Shown here one piece after another: positions 41,917 through 51,433 of a DNA stretch of 64,000 nt. Origin of the DNA: Microcaldota archaeon (GTDB lineage: Archaea; Micrarchaeota; Micrarchaeia; Micrarchaeales; CABMGC01); contig JAJYOL010000004.1 in assembly GCA_021796225.1 (NCBI GenBank), positions 41,026 to 105,025 on the forward strand, written 5' to 3'. Made by a program: the position numbers and the translations under genes. How positions within the stretch are numbered: position 1 is the stretch's first letter; each line of letters opens with the position of its first letter. The notes beneath the pieces are model-generated. The model was given only the letters and a program-made list of their open reading frames with translations. It was not told where the DNA came from and made no database searches.

Positions 41917-44601
41917 TCAATCAGTTATCCTGCCTTCCGCATATTTCGCACTGCCTCCTCCTGAAAAGTGTTTTCCTTTTACAGCTTTCTTGATAATCTC
42001 TATTGCACTCTTTCCTGAATCCTTTCCTGCAATGCACAGTATTTCACCGTTCCTGTTTCTGAGAACAACCGCCTTCGTGCTGTCCTTGCTTACTACGTTA
42101 TCCGCGATCTTGCGCATTGCATCCCTTTCGAAATTCACTTCCTTGTCTATGAATTTCTCCTTGCCCATTGAAGACGACATTTCCTCAACTACGAGCGCCA
42201 TGTTCTCCTTCAGCTTCTCATGCATGTCGCTCTGTTCCTTCAACGATGCCTGCGCCTTTTCCGCTATTCCGAATATTTCCGCATTGAGCACTCTCGAAGC
42301 CTCGTGCAATTCCCTGTCTTCCTTTCCGAAATAATCCAGCGCCGCTGGTCCGGCAACGAATTCTATCCTTATTATTCCGTCGTGCGATCTGTAAGAGTTG
42401 ATTATCTTGACTATTCCCAATATGCTTTCCATTCCTACTGCATGAAGACCGCCGCAAGCCTGTGCGTCAAGCAGATTACCGTTTTTATCCTGTATTTTTA
42501 CTATTCGCATGGATTTTGACGGCACTCCGTGTCCCTGATATATTTCGAATCCATATTTGGATTCGGCTTCCCCTCTCGGTTCGTAATCCGCGCTTACTGT
42601 TATGCCGTTGAATATCCACCCATTGACGAGAGTTTCTATCTTCGCAAGTTCCTCATCGCTCAGTTTTTCGTAATGCGCTATGTCTATATGCGCTTTTTCA
42701 GGTTCCTTTCTAGTACCTTCCTGCCATGCATGTCTTCCCAAAACCTGCCTTGCCGCGGCACTGATAAGATGCGTAGCCGTGTGGTGTGCCGTAAGCCTCA
42801 TCCTTGCTTCCTTATCGACATCCGCGTATACCTTGATGCCTTTTTTGAATCCCTGCTCCTTTCCCGTTTTTGCATCAAGCGTGTGCACTATCACATCTCC
42901 GTATTTTTGCACGTCTGTAACAGTTATTCCGTTTATTTTGCCCCTGTCCGCAGCCTGTCCCCCTCCTTCAGGATAGAAAGGCGTCTTGTCAAGAACTACG
43001 AGGTTCTTGTTTGCAAACAGGACCGTAGCGTTCGAATCCGTGGCAAAATCATAATACAACTGTTTTGTTGCTGGCAGGTCTTCGGGTATGTCCGCATTCT
43101 TCTTTACCTTTTTCTCCTTGCGGGCCATGTCCCCTTCTATTAGATTTTCATAGACGTTTTCCGGCATCTTAAGATCCACGCCCTTCGACTTCGCTTCCGT
43201 TTGCAGAAACTCGGGTGTTATGCCGTTGCTTTCATAAAGCGTGCGCAGCTGCTGCATATCTATCGTGCTTTTCTTGCTTATCAGATTGTCTACAACCTGC
43301 CTCGCGTTTCCCTTGCTTTTATCGTATCTCTGCCGTTCCACGTTTACTATCTTGGTGAATTCGTCCTTGTCAAAAGACTCCCTCAATTCGGGATATATTG
43401 CACTAAGTTCTTCGGCCATCATTCCCGCCAATTCAGGTATGCTTATATCGAATTTGAATTTGTCCATGAAGTCGAACGCTCTTCTGAGTATTATTCTCAG
43501 ATTGTATCCTCCGCCGATGTTTGAAGGAAGCGCGCCGTCTGATACCGCGAACATCAGCGTCCTCGTGTGATCGAGTATCGCGTAAAGCCCCTGGACGGGC
43601 TTGACCTTCTTTTCATACTCCTCTTCGGTTATTCCTGCACTCTTCAGGAGCTGCCTTTCCTTCTCGCGGGCATTCTTCACTTCATCAACATTCAACTCTC
43701 CTGCGAATCTGGAGAATTTTTTGAATGCGGATGTTTCAACTTCTATGCCTGCCGTCTTCCTGAGGCGTGCGAGTATGTCGTGAAATACCGCTTCGTAAGC
43801 GTCATCATATCCTGTGTAAAACCACAGCAGCCTTTCGAATCCCCATCCTACGTCTATAACCTTGCCGTCCAGTTCGCGTATTCCGCCGTTTACGTATTCG
43901 AATTGCGTGAAAACGCTGTTTACCAGTTCTGCTCCGTGTGACAGGCTTTCCGTCGAAGGTCCGAATTCTGAGAAGTCCGGCATTGCCCAAACGTCTTCAC
44001 TGTAAAGTATGTCTTCCTTTTTGGTCCCCATTATCTTCGTAAGGAATTCAAAATTAAGCTCGACGGTTCTGTCCTTCCAATATCCCTCTTTCGGATAATT
44101 GAAAGCGTGCTGCCCCGCCATCATGAATCCGGTAAAATGCCTTCCTGTCACTCCAACGTTTTCTATGTCGCTGAAGCGCAGGCACATCTGCGGCACGATA
44201 AGCGGATTCGCGGGATATTCGAATCCCATCTTACCTCCTTCTATCCTTTGGAAATCCTGTATGCTGGCTATGGTGAAGTACAGATCCCTTCTCCATCTGC
44301 TGACTACTGGATACTTTTTCACTTCAACGTGTCCGTTCTTCTTGAAGAAATCCGAGAATTTCTTCCAAAATTCAACATAACTTATGTCGCGCGGTTTTTC
44401 CCTGAAGAACGAATATTCCGCATGGGAAGAATCCTCGCATACGTCTCTGTCTTCGATGCTCCAGAAATTAAGCCCGCAAATTTTGCACGTGTGCCTGCTA
44501 AAGCCTTCCTTTTCAAACAGTGCCACTTTGTAATACACGTCAGGCGTTTTTGCAAATTCCGCACGCAGGTGCTTCTTATCGAGTTTGTCAAGCTTAAGCA
44601 T
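41917..44601 (-). CDS. alaS: Alanyl-tRNA synthetase, archaeal type
   Basis: An 894-aa class II synthetase. The archaeal N-terminal zinc-like block TCKICGLNFWSIEDRDVCEDSSH, the catalytic core (RFSDIENVGVTGRHFTGFMMAGQHAFNY), the editing domain HTATHLISAAARQVLG with the Cys/His site QACGGLHAVG, and the C-terminal FSGGGSAKYAEG (DHHA1-like) are present. The editing domain removes mischarged Ser and Gly. ATG 44601 overlaps the preceding nuclease gene by eight bases. Confidence 0.96.
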   Translation of the reverse strand: MLKLDKLDKKHLRAEFAKTPDVYYKVALFEKEGFSRHTCKICGLNFWSIEDRDVCEDSSHAEYSFFREKPRDISYVEFWKKFSDFFKKNGHVEVKKYPVVSRWRRDLYFTIASIQDFQRIEGGKMGFEYPANPLIVPQMCLRFSDIENVGVTGRHFTGFMMAGQHAFNYPKEGYWKDRTVELNFEFLTKIMGTKKEDILYSEDVWAMPDFSEFGPSTESLSHGAELVNSVFTQFEYVNGGIRELDGKVIDVGWGFERLLWFYTGYDDAYEAVFHDILARLRKTAGIEVETSAFKKFSRFAGELNVDEVKNAREKERQLLKSAGITEEEYEKKVKPVQGLYAILDHTRTLMFAVSDGALPSNIGGGYNLRIILRRAFDFMDKFKFDISIPELAGMMAEELSAIYPELRESFDKDEFTKIVNVERQRYDKSKGNARQVVDNLISKKSTIDMQQLRTLYESNGITPEFLQTEAKSKGVDLKMPENVYENLIEGDMARKEKKVKKNADIPEDLPATKQLYYDFATDSNATVLFANKNLVVLDKTPFYPEGGGQAADRGKINGITVTDVQKYGDVIVHTLDAKTGKEQGFKKGIKVYADVDKEARMRLTAHHTATHLISAAARQVLGRHAWQEGTRKEPEKAHIDIAHYEKLSDEELAKIETLVNGWIFNGITVSADYEPRGEAESKYGFEIYQGHGVPSKSMRIVKIQDKNGNLLDAQACGGLHAVGMESILGIVKIINSYRSHDGIIRIEFVAGPAALDYFGKEDRELHEASRVLNAEIFGIAEKAQASLKEQSDMHEKLKENMALVVEEMSSSMGKEKFIDKEVNFERDAMRKIADNVVSKDSTKAVVLRNRNGEILCIAGKDSGKSAIEIIKKAVKGKHFSGGGSAKYAEGRITD

Positions 44602-45466
44602 TCGAACCACCATACCACGTAGTGCACTGCTTGCCGAAAAATTCGCATCTGGTGCACTTCCATCTTTCGGATTCCGGAACAGGTGCTGCCGTGCGCTCTC
44701 CGTTCCAGTATCTCATCGCATAAGTGAGCTCGCTGTCAAAGTTGTCCGTGTTGTATTCGACGTTTACCTCTCCGAGTTCCTTGCCGCTTGAAATATCGCT
44801 GTATCTCAACACGAGATTGTCGTCAATCGGGGGCATGGCTGCCACCCTGTTAAACATCATCTTGAATATTCCCGGAAGGGTGCGAAGCTCTTCCCTAACG
44901 CCTATCTCCGCAAGTCCTTTCTGAAATTCTTCGGACATTCTCATGTTTTCAATTCCATACGCCGCTGACATGTTTGAATAGGTGTATTTGGATTCGCGCA
45001 GATCCTGAAGGAGCTTCCTGTAAAGCATGATCTGCACAAGATGCGATTTTCTGCTCATGTTGCCCACATCCGTGGCCTTTGTAGTTTTATCTTCGACAAT
45101 GACTACCTTGCCGTTGGCTATTCTGAGCTCGTCTATCTTTCCCGTTATTTTATATCCGTTGACGGAACCGTACAGGAAAAATTCCCTGCCGACATGCTTG
45201 TCCATGAGCGTTGAGACCGTGGTATAATTTTCATATGCCGTCTTATAGTACCAGTCGGCACCGCTTCTCGTTTCTACCGTCAAGGGTACGTACACTTCGG
45301 ATTGCCATTTTTCATGAAGCTGTGATCCGCGCTCCATAAACACCGTGCGCTTGGCACCGTAAAGATGTCCAAGTTCCATCTTCTTCTCGCACCAGAACTG
45401 GCTGGCAATGTCCGTGGCCGATATCTTCTTCATGTTAAGCTTTTCCAATACGCCACTTACTTCCAT
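44594..45466 (-). CDS. Exo5/Cas4-type PD-(D/E)xK iron-sulfur nuclease
   Basis: A 290-aa nuclease-like protein. One Cys near the N-terminus (SQFWCEKKMELGHLYG) and three near the C-terminus (KCTRCEFFGKQC) match the 4Fe-4S cage of Cas4/AddB/Exo5 enzymes. The catalytic core is GKIDELRIANGKVVIVEDKTT (D ... E-x-K), followed by the conserved Q-x-x-x-Y (VQIMLYRKLL). No cas1/cas2 or CRISPR array is near, so a repair exonuclease is more likely than adaptation. It is translationally linked to alaS. Confidence 0.87.
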   Translation of the reverse strand: MEVSGVLEKLNMKKISATDIASQFWCEKKMELGHLYGAKRTVFMERGSQLHEKWQSEVYVPLTVETRSGADWYYKTAYENYTTVSTLMDKHVGREFFLYGSVNGYKITGKIDELRIANGKVVIVEDKTTKATDVGNMSRKSHLVQIMLYRKLLQDLRESKYTYSNMSAAYGIENMRMSEEFQKGLAEIGVREELRTLPGIFKMMFNRVAAMPPIDDNLVLRYSDISSGKELGEVNVEYNTDNFDSELTYAMRYWNGERTAAPVPESERWKCTRCEFFGKQCTTWYGGSNA

Positions 45467-45595
45467 GTTCACTGCCCCAATCAAGACAAAATACAGGATG
45501 TATCAGACCGCCTACCTATCGTCATCGCAAAAGCTCAGCGATCACCAGTCACATCATATACTTTTTTTAATGTAGTTGATAATATTAATAACTTT

Positions 45596-46231
45596 ATGCC
45601 CATAAACGACTTCGAACTCTATATTTTCGACTGGGACGGTACGCTCAGCACGTCAACGCCATTGGTAAAGTTTTCCCGATTTTTCAAGCGCAGATACAAC
45701 GTAAAATATGTCAGGTCTCATCCCGAATACTATAAACGTTCAAGAAACAAAAAGCTCGTGTTCAAGGAGGAGGTGAACCGCTCATATGCCGGCCTTTACG
45801 ACCTCTATCTCACGTTTGCAAAGCCGAGGCTGCAGATTGGCGCCGTAGACATACTGCGTACGCTGAACGAGGCCGGCAAGCAAACCGCTATATTCAGCGA
45901 TTCCAAGCAATACCGCCTTGTAAAGGAAATAAAGCTCCTCGGCCTATCCGACTATGTGGATTACGTCCTAAGTGCGGATACGGTAAAAATGTACAAGCCA
46001 AATCCCGGAGGACTCGAACTCGTAGCGAAGAAGTTCGGCGTAAGCAAAAAGAACTGCATATATATCGGGGACATGGCATCGGATATTCTCACCGCAAGAT
46101 TTGCCGGGGTAAGCTCCTGCGGGGTATGCAACGGCGTCGACTCCAGAGACGTACTTAAAAAGATGGACCCGAACTATCTTTTCTCGGATTTGATAAAGAT
46201 GAACAAGGAATTCTGGTCTATACACGACTGA
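45596..46231 (+). CDS. HAD-superfamily phosphatase-like hydrolase
   Basis: A 211-aa protein. HAD motif I is IFDWDGTLS, motif II is AIFSDS, motif III lysine is in KMYKPNPGG and motif IV IYIGDMASDILTARFAG. A helical cap lies between motifs I and II. Substrate unknown; phosphoglycolate phosphatase-like enzymes are the nearest match by pattern. The ORF-track start 77 codons upstream overlaps the nuclease gene and is rejected; ATG 45596 has a TATA-like CTTTTTTTAATG ~35 bases before it. Confidence 0.85.
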   Translation: MPINDFELYIFDWDGTLSTSTPLVKFSRFFKRRYNVKYVRSHPEYYKRSRNKKLVFKEEVNRSYAGLYDLYLTFAKPRLQIGAVDILRTLNEAGKQTAIFSDSKQYRLVKEIKLLGLSDYVDYVLSADTVKMYKPNPGGLELVAKKFGVSKKNCIYIGDMASDILTARFAGVSSCGVCNGVDSRDVLKKMDPNYLFSDLIKMNKEFWSIHD

Positions 46232-46301
46232 AATAACCTTTTCAGGAAGAAATATAAGCCTTGGATGCCATCAATACGTGTCATCTTTCCAGTGTATTTG
46301 C

Positions 46302-47156
46302 ATGTCAAAACTAATTTCGCTTTTCAAGCTTACACGGATAGAGCACAGCATAATGCTGTGCGTGGCGGTTCTCGCCGCGGAACTCATGTCTGGGGGCTTG
46401 CCTGCCCTTCCCATTCTGATATTGAGCCTGATAACCCCCATATTCATCAGCATGGGCGCATTTGCAATAAACGATTACTTTGACGTGGAAGTCGACAGAC
46501 TAAACGAAAAGAAAAGGCCTTTGGTAGTCGGAGAGCTGTCTCCGAAATCCGCACTTTACATAACAGCGGTATCGATGATCGTGGGGCTCGCGGCAAGTGT
46601 TTTCATAAACCCGTTTGCGTTTGTGATAGCTGTGATATTCTGCGTGCTGTCCCTTCTTTACGGATACAAACTCAAAGAGCTGCTCTTATGGGGCAATGCG
46701 TATATCGCGTTTTCCATGGCAATACCATTCATTTTTGGGAATTATGTGGTATCCGGGGTTCTTCATGCATCCATAATATTCGTATCCGCAATGATCTTCC
46801 TAAGCGGACTGTCACGTGAGATACACGGTACGATACGGGACTTGAAGGGCGATATGGCCGCAAGAAACGTACATACCCTTCCAAAGGTTATCGGAAAGGC
46901 CGCATCGGCCCGCATAGCGCTTGTATTTTACGTTATCGCGATACTGATTAGCATATACCTGTTTGCAGACGTATTGCCGTTCAAAGGAAATTTCATATAT
47001 CTGATTCCGATACTCGCTGTCGACTTGAGCCTTCTGTACGTAGGGATAGGATATCTGAAGCGTGATACCGGGAAATTTCACAAACTTGCAAGAAATCTCT
47101 CACTCGCATCGATGGCAATCGCGCTGCTTACATTGCTCATATCAAGTGCGATATGA
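46302..47156 (+). CDS. UbiA-family prenyltransferase, probable DGGGP synthase
   Basis: A 284-aa membrane enzyme of about eight helices. Both Asp motifs are present: INDYFDVEVDRLNEKKRPL (NDxxDxxxD) and IRDLKGDMAARNVHTLPKVIG (DxxxD). In archaea this family includes digeranylgeranylglyceryl phosphate synthase, the step before CarS, encoded 4.4 kb away. Start M9 of the ORF (46302, MSKLISLFKLTRIEH) fits the family. The 3' end overlaps the HIT gene by 15 bases. Confidence 0.88.
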   Translation: MSKLISLFKLTRIEHSIMLCVAVLAAELMSGGLPALPILILSLITPIFISMGAFAINDYFDVEVDRLNEKKRPLVVGELSPKSALYITAVSMIVGLAASVFINPFAFVIAVIFCVLSLLYGYKLKELLLWGNAYIAFSMAIPFIFGNYVVSGVLHASIIFVSAMIFLSGLSREIHGTIRDLKGDMAARNVHTLPKVIGKAASARIALVFYVIAILISIYLFADVLPFKGNFIYLIPILAVDLSLLYVGIGYLKRDTGKFHKLARNLSLASMAIALLTLLISSAI

Positions 47157-47615
47157 TTCAATCCTTTTTTTGGAAAACAATCGTCTAAGCCGCGCCGTCT
47201 GTTCAATAACGTGCCTGTGTCCAAGTCCTTTTCTTGCCCGTTCAATGTCTGTATAGAGTGCATTGTTCTTTTTACTGTATCTGTCCCTGCTGTTTCTCGG
47301 CACGATATGCATATGGAAGTGGCGTACCGACATGCCTGAATTCTCTCCTGCCTGGACTATGAGATTGTAAGATTCGTCTTCCGCATCGTACGCTTTTATC
47401 AAAACGGGAATCACCTTTCTCAAAAGAGAATGCATATCCGATATCTCTTTTGCATCGAGTTCGGTTATCCTTTCCACATGCCTTTTCGATACGAGGAGCA
47501 CGTGTCCGGGAACCGTAGGTCTGATGTTGTAAAGTATTACAAAATGTCTGCTCGAGCATACGCTCTCTGAAGATATGACCCGTTTGTCGCAGAAAGGATC
47601 CGCATTTTGTTTCAA
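47142..47615 (-). CDS. HIT-family nucleotide hydrolase
   Basis: A 157-aa histidine-triad protein with the motif MSVRHFHMHIVPRN (H-x-H-x-H) and the upstream family block FVILYNIRPTVPGHVLLVSKRHVE. It probably hydrolyses dinucleoside polyphosphates or AMP-conjugates. The likely start is TTG at 47615, in which TTGA overlaps the stop of the membrane protease gene. The AGG-repeat at the end of that gene is its ribosome binding site. Confidence 0.88.
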   Translation of the reverse strand: MKQNADPFCDKRVISSESVCSSRHFVILYNIRPTVPGHVLLVSKRHVERITELDAKEISDMHSLLRKVIPVLIKAYDAEDESYNLIVQAGENSGMSVRHFHMHIVPRNSRDRYSKKNNALYTDIERARKGLGHRHVIEQTARLRRLFSKKRIESYRT

Positions 47616-49444
47616 CGTCTTCTCCTCCTCCTCCTGACCGTGGTATTAGAACTGACATATGTTTTGCCTTTCAGAAATGCGCTTGCGGAAACAATGGCTA
47701 TTATGATTACCAGGATGACGATTGCTATCAAAAGCAATGCATATACTCCGTACATCTCCTCCTGGAGTTTGTTTATTTTCGTAATGAGTTGCGTATAATT
47801 GGCCTGTGTGACTGTCGTTCCTGTCGTGTTGTACTGGAAAGAACTGCTTATCTCTCCATTGTATTTGTCCAGGTAGCTTGCAAGCAATCCTGTTTCATAT
47901 GCCTGGGTCATATACGAGTTGAACATTGAGGTATTGCCTCTGTTCTGCTGCGCTTCGTATTCATAGAATTGGGATTGCAATACGAATTCGGAAGGCCAGA
48001 TGCCGTTGTTATAAGTCGACAGGTTTCCAAGGATCGGATTCCCCGAAGTTATGTTCTGTATCGACGGCAGCGGAGCGATGAACGAATATACGTATGCCGA
48101 ATTATAGAGTGCAGCGGCATAATTGCCTTCCTTGTAGTTTTTGAGTGCCGATTCCACGTAGAAATTGTTCTGCCCGTATTCGCTTATGTTGTTTATCAGC
48201 ATTGCAGCCGTGTTTTTCAGGGTCGGATTCGTTGATACATAACTTCCTCCCATGGAAGACGCTATCGCATACATTTCACCGGCAGCCTTGCACCACGCGT
48301 CGGCACTTCCGGCAAAACTCATGCTGCTTATCAGCTGATCTGAAGTTTCTGACGCATTCAAACTGCTGTTTGCTTCGGATGCATATATTGTGCCCCACGT
48401 CTGCCTCAGTTCTCCTCCCACCACATATTCATAATTCGTATCTGTCATGCTCGGCGGAACGAGCGAGTTGCAATAGCTGCTTACGTTTTGGACGACGCTG
48501 GATGCACTTTGCGGCGTTATGCCATTGGAATGCACCATGATAAACGCATCTATGTATTCGAGAAATGCGAGGTCAGACGCGCTGTAGAGATATCCTCTTG
48601 CACCTATTTTTTCATATTGCTGCAGTTGGGTTTGCATCTGTCCTTTCAACGCACTGAAATTTTCACCAATCTGTGCTATCCTGTCTTTGGTATAATTGAA
48701 CGTAAACGTTTCAAGCCTTGTAAATGCGCTTATGTTGCACGTAGCGCATTCCGGATTGCCATACGGGAGACCGGAAACTTTATAGTCGACGGAAGTGTTG
48801 TATCCGACTGGTGAAAGGTTTCTGCTGCCGTTTAGGAAACCCAATGCCTGCGTTACGTTTGCCACTTCGATTACCGGTATGTTGAACGTTTGCTGAGATA
48901 TGTAATAAAGCTCGTTTTCAAAACTCCCGTTCTGCGCATAAGGTACGAGTACGTACGACATTCCTCTATTTTTTGCCGCTCCGATTTTATCATAAACCCC
49001 ACCTATCTGCCCTACAGTGCCGTCGGGAGATATCGTTCCCGTTACGGTAAAATCATTCGGAAGGCTCTTCCCTTGCAGGTTATATACTGCAAGGAGCGTA
49101 AGTGCGAGTCCCGCGCTGGGTCCGCTGACATCTGATGTTACTGCTTGATGGTCAGTTATGTGGTATATGTAATTGCTGTTGTTTTCATCTATTCCAAGCC
49201 TCGACGTTGCGTATGCCACTGCCGTTTCCGCAGATATGAGCGTGCTGTTTCCAACAACTGCCGGTCCGGTTATCGATACTGTTCCGTTGCCTGCCGTTAT
49301 GTTCAAAGATATATCGGTGAGGGTTCCCACATCCTGATTGAGAAATACCGCAGGAGCGTGTATGTATGTCGTGTATGCGCCAGCAAATCCGAAAAGCAGC
49401 AGAAAACCCAATAAAAATACCGATGTCCTTGAAAAAATGTCCAT
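47612..49444 (-). CDS. Membrane-anchored Lon-like (S16) serine protease
   Basis: A 610-aa secreted protein. A signal/anchor (VFLLGFLLLFGFAGAYT) precedes a Lon-type S16 proteolytic domain in which S110 lies in SDVSGPSAGLALTLLAVY and K153 in GGVYDKIGAAK, the expected Ser-Lys dyad. There is no ATPase domain. About 350 residues of helical, sequon-rich outer region follow, then a C-terminal membrane helix (ALLLIAIVILVIIIAIV) and a cytoplasmic tail ending in seven arginines. Cell-surface protein processing is likely. GTTTTTAAAC about 28 bases before the ATG supports a leaderless mRNA. Confidence 0.85.
   Translation of the reverse strand: MDIFSRTSVFLLGFLLLFGFAGAYTTYIHAPAVFLNQDVGTLTDISLNITAGNGTVSITGPAVVGNSTLISAETAVAYATSRLGIDENNSNYIYHITDHQAVTSDVSGPSAGLALTLLAVYNLQGKSLPNDFTVTGTISPDGTVGQIGGVYDKIGAAKNRGMSYVLVPYAQNGSFENELYYISQQTFNIPVIEVANVTQALGFLNGSRNLSPVGYNTSVDYKVSGLPYGNPECATCNISAFTRLETFTFNYTKDRIAQIGENFSALKGQMQTQLQQYEKIGARGYLYSASDLAFLEYIDAFIMVHSNGITPQSASSVVQNVSSYCNSLVPPSMTDTNYEYVVGGELRQTWGTIYASEANSSLNASETSDQLISSMSFAGSADAWCKAAGEMYAIASSMGGSYVSTNPTLKNTAAMLINNISEYGQNNFYVESALKNYKEGNYAAALYNSAYVYSFIAPLPSIQNITSGNPILGNLSTYNNGIWPSEFVLQSQFYEYEAQQNRGNTSMFNSYMTQAYETGLLASYLDKYNGEISSSFQYNTTGTTVTQANYTQLITKINKLQEEMYGVYALLLIAIVILVIIIAIVSASAFLKGKTYVSSNTTVRRRRRRR
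47621..47640 (-). promoter_or_regulatory. Iterated Shine-Dalgarno within poly-Arg codons
   Basis: On the minus strand AGGAGGAGGAGGAGAAGACG encodes the final arginines of the protease and lies immediately before the TTG start of the HIT gene. It contains overlapping copies of the ideal AGGAGG site. Confidence 0.75.
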
Positions 49445-49501
49445 GCAGATTTATACCATGCCAATGTTTAAAAACAACCATTGGGCATCCGGTGAACGGT
49501 G

Positions 49502-50770
49502 CTAAAAATCGCCAATCGTGCTTTGTCTCCCTTTCTTCCTGTCTTCTACGTTCATTCTGCCTAGAATATCCACAATGCCGAATACGCCGTCATATCCTGG
49601 TATTGCCTTTACCTTTTCGTCCCTGATTCTCGATATCGCATTTCCGAGGCCTTCATCGACCTTTTCAATGCTTGCGGTATCGCTTTTCAGCAAAACGTCG
49701 AATTCACTTCCGAATTCCCTGACCAGTTTGTCGTATGTGCCTTGCACGTATGCCGTTTTTACTCCCTTTCCGCTCACATATGCTATAACTTCCTGCAAAG
49801 GCACGGTATGCACATACGGTCTTCCCGAATGCGGCATTTCTCCGCTTTCGCGATCGGCAAGTTTTTCCACCCTGTGAAGCACTCCGACGGTCAATCTCTT
49901 CCTGCATTTCGGACATATGTTTCCGTATTTTTCCGATTCCTCCGGGCTTAGCGATACGCCGCAATTTCTATGTCCGTCAAAATGATATTTGCCTTCTTCA
50001 GGATAAAATTCGATAGTCATCTTCGTATCGTGTTCCATTATCTTGCTGCGTATCTTCGAGAATGTCATTTGTTGTTCCCCGAAATCGAATATGGTTGCCT
50101 CTCTGCCTATCTTTTCAAGGGAATGTGCATCGCTTCCAGATATCAACGAATAATTGTCCAACGAAGACACCCTCCAGTTCATTTCCGGGTCGCTGCTCAA
50201 TCCCGTCTCAACAGCGTGAATTCTCTTCGCCTGATCACCATACGCTTCTTGAATGGAGTCGAATCCAGAAAACGCACCCAAAGCACCGAACCACGGCGTC
50301 CATATATGCGCTCCGAATACCATTATGTCCGGGCTTACGCTGTGCATTTCCTCAACAAGCCCTGCCGCACTGAGCTTTAGCACCGGCCTTCCGTCTGCCT
50401 GCAGGTTTCCAAACTTTGCCAATTTATCGTTTATCTGTTCCACAACTTCAACGCTTGGAGCCAATACGCAATTGTGTATCTTTTTAACGTAATCGTTAGG
50501 GTGGGGAGAATCGAATATCGTCGCTATTTCACATGTAAGCATGAATCGCGTTCCAGTTTTGCTGCCTTTCAGCCTGTACAGTCCTGTCTTATCAGGATCT
50601 TCCAATTTCTTTTTCAACTCCGCAAACCAAAGCGGATGGGTGAAATCCCCCGTTCCTATCACATCTATGCCTTTCATCTTAGCGGCGGCGTCTATATTTT
50701 CTGGTACAAGCCTGTCGCTGCATGCTGCCGCATACCTTGAATGTATATGAAGATCCGCTATGTATTCCAT
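49502..50770 (-). CDS. PHP-domain phosphoesterase with zinc-ribbon
   Basis: A 422-aa protein of the TIGR00375-like family. The PHP metal site begins YIADLHIHSRYAAACSD and continues VIGTGDFTHPLW, LTCEIATIFD and LISGSDAHSLEKIG. A zinc-ribbon follows (FDGHRNCGVSL ... GNICPKCRKRLTVGVLHR). A helix-hairpin-helix-like C-terminus (IPGYDGVFGIVDILG) suggests DNA association. The function is not established for this family. Start 50770 is six bases after the nth stop. Confidence 0.85.
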   Translation of the reverse strand: MEYIADLHIHSRYAAACSDRLVPENIDAAAKMKGIDVIGTGDFTHPLWFAELKKKLEDPDKTGLYRLKGSKTGTRFMLTCEIATIFDSPHPNDYVKKIHNCVLAPSVEVVEQINDKLAKFGNLQADGRPVLKLSAAGLVEEMHSVSPDIMVFGAHIWTPWFGALGAFSGFDSIQEAYGDQAKRIHAVETGLSSDPEMNWRVSSLDNYSLISGSDAHSLEKIGREATIFDFGEQQMTFSKIRSKIMEHDTKMTIEFYPEEGKYHFDGHRNCGVSLSPEESEKYGNICPKCRKRLTVGVLHRVEKLADRESGEMPHSGRPYVHTVPLQEVIAYVSGKGVKTAYVQGTYDKLVREFGSEFDVLLKSDTASIEKVDEGLGNAISRIRDEKVKAIPGYDGVFGIVDILGRMNVEDRKKGRQSTIGDF

Positions 50771-50775
50771 TGACG

Positions 50776-51429
50776 TTACCCGCTGTCTTTTACACCGTTT
50801 CTCATGCATAATTTATTCAGGAAACATTTGCTGCATAAAGGAATAGAAGATCTGCAGATGGCGTGTCCATGCGCTTTCATCGCATATGCTATGTTCTTCC
50901 AGTATTTTTTATCAACTATCGCTTTCAAGTCCTCTTCTATGTTATCTGGATTTTTTTCCACGGACAAACCTGTCCTGTTCGATATCTTTATTACCCACGT
51001 GTCAACAGGTATGCCTTCCACGATTCCATACGCATTTATCAGTATAGTATTGGCGGTTTTGCGTCCTATGCCCGGCAGTTCGAGAAGCGACTTCATCTCA
51101 TTTGGAACTCTGCCTCCATATTCCTTATCGACGATTTCGCATGCACGTATTATGTTACGCACTTTGTTTCCTGCAAAGCTTACTCCACTAACATACGATT
51201 CGAGTTCCTTCTGGTTTGCTTCCGAATAGTCTTTTGCAGTATGGTATTTTTTGAATAGTTTTGGAGTTATCCCGTTAACGACAGTGTCGCGCGTCTGCGC
51301 TGACAATATCGCGGCAACAAGCAATTCGATCGGTGTTGAAAAATCAAGATAATAATGCGAATCTGGATAAGTTTTTTCTATAAGTTCGATTACCTTTACG
51401 GAAGATTTAACATCAAGCCTCGCATCCAT
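50776..51429 (-). CDS. nth: Endonuclease III
   Basis: A DNA glycosylase/AP lyase for oxidised pyrimidines. The HhH segment LELPGIGRKTANTILINAYG contains the catalytic lysine and PVDTWVIKISNR the catalytic aspartate. The C-terminus has the 4Fe-4S loop C-x6-C-x2-C-x5-C (CRSSIPLCSKCFLNKLC). Length 217 aa. Third gene of a four-gene minus-strand operon, with four bases between it and the preceding stop. Confidence 0.95.
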   Translation of the reverse strand: MDARLDVKSSVKVIELIEKTYPDSHYYLDFSTPIELLVAAILSAQTRDTVVNGITPKLFKKYHTAKDYSEANQKELESYVSGVSFAGNKVRNIIRACEIVDKEYGGRVPNEMKSLLELPGIGRKTANTILINAYGIVEGIPVDTWVIKISNRTGLSVEKNPDNIEEDLKAIVDKKYWKNIAYAMKAHGHAICRSSIPLCSKCFLNKLCMRNGVKDSG

Positions 51430-51433
51430 CCCG

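Noticed and set aside
44594-45466. Cas4 of a CRISPR system
   Set aside because: No repeats with spacers, no cas1 or cas2, and the gene is locked into an operon with alaS; an Exo5-like role fits better.
45365-45595. N-terminal 77 residues of the HAD ORF
   Set aside because: They overlap the nuclease gene on the other strand and precede the TATA-like element; HAD motif I begins shortly after the ATG at 45596.
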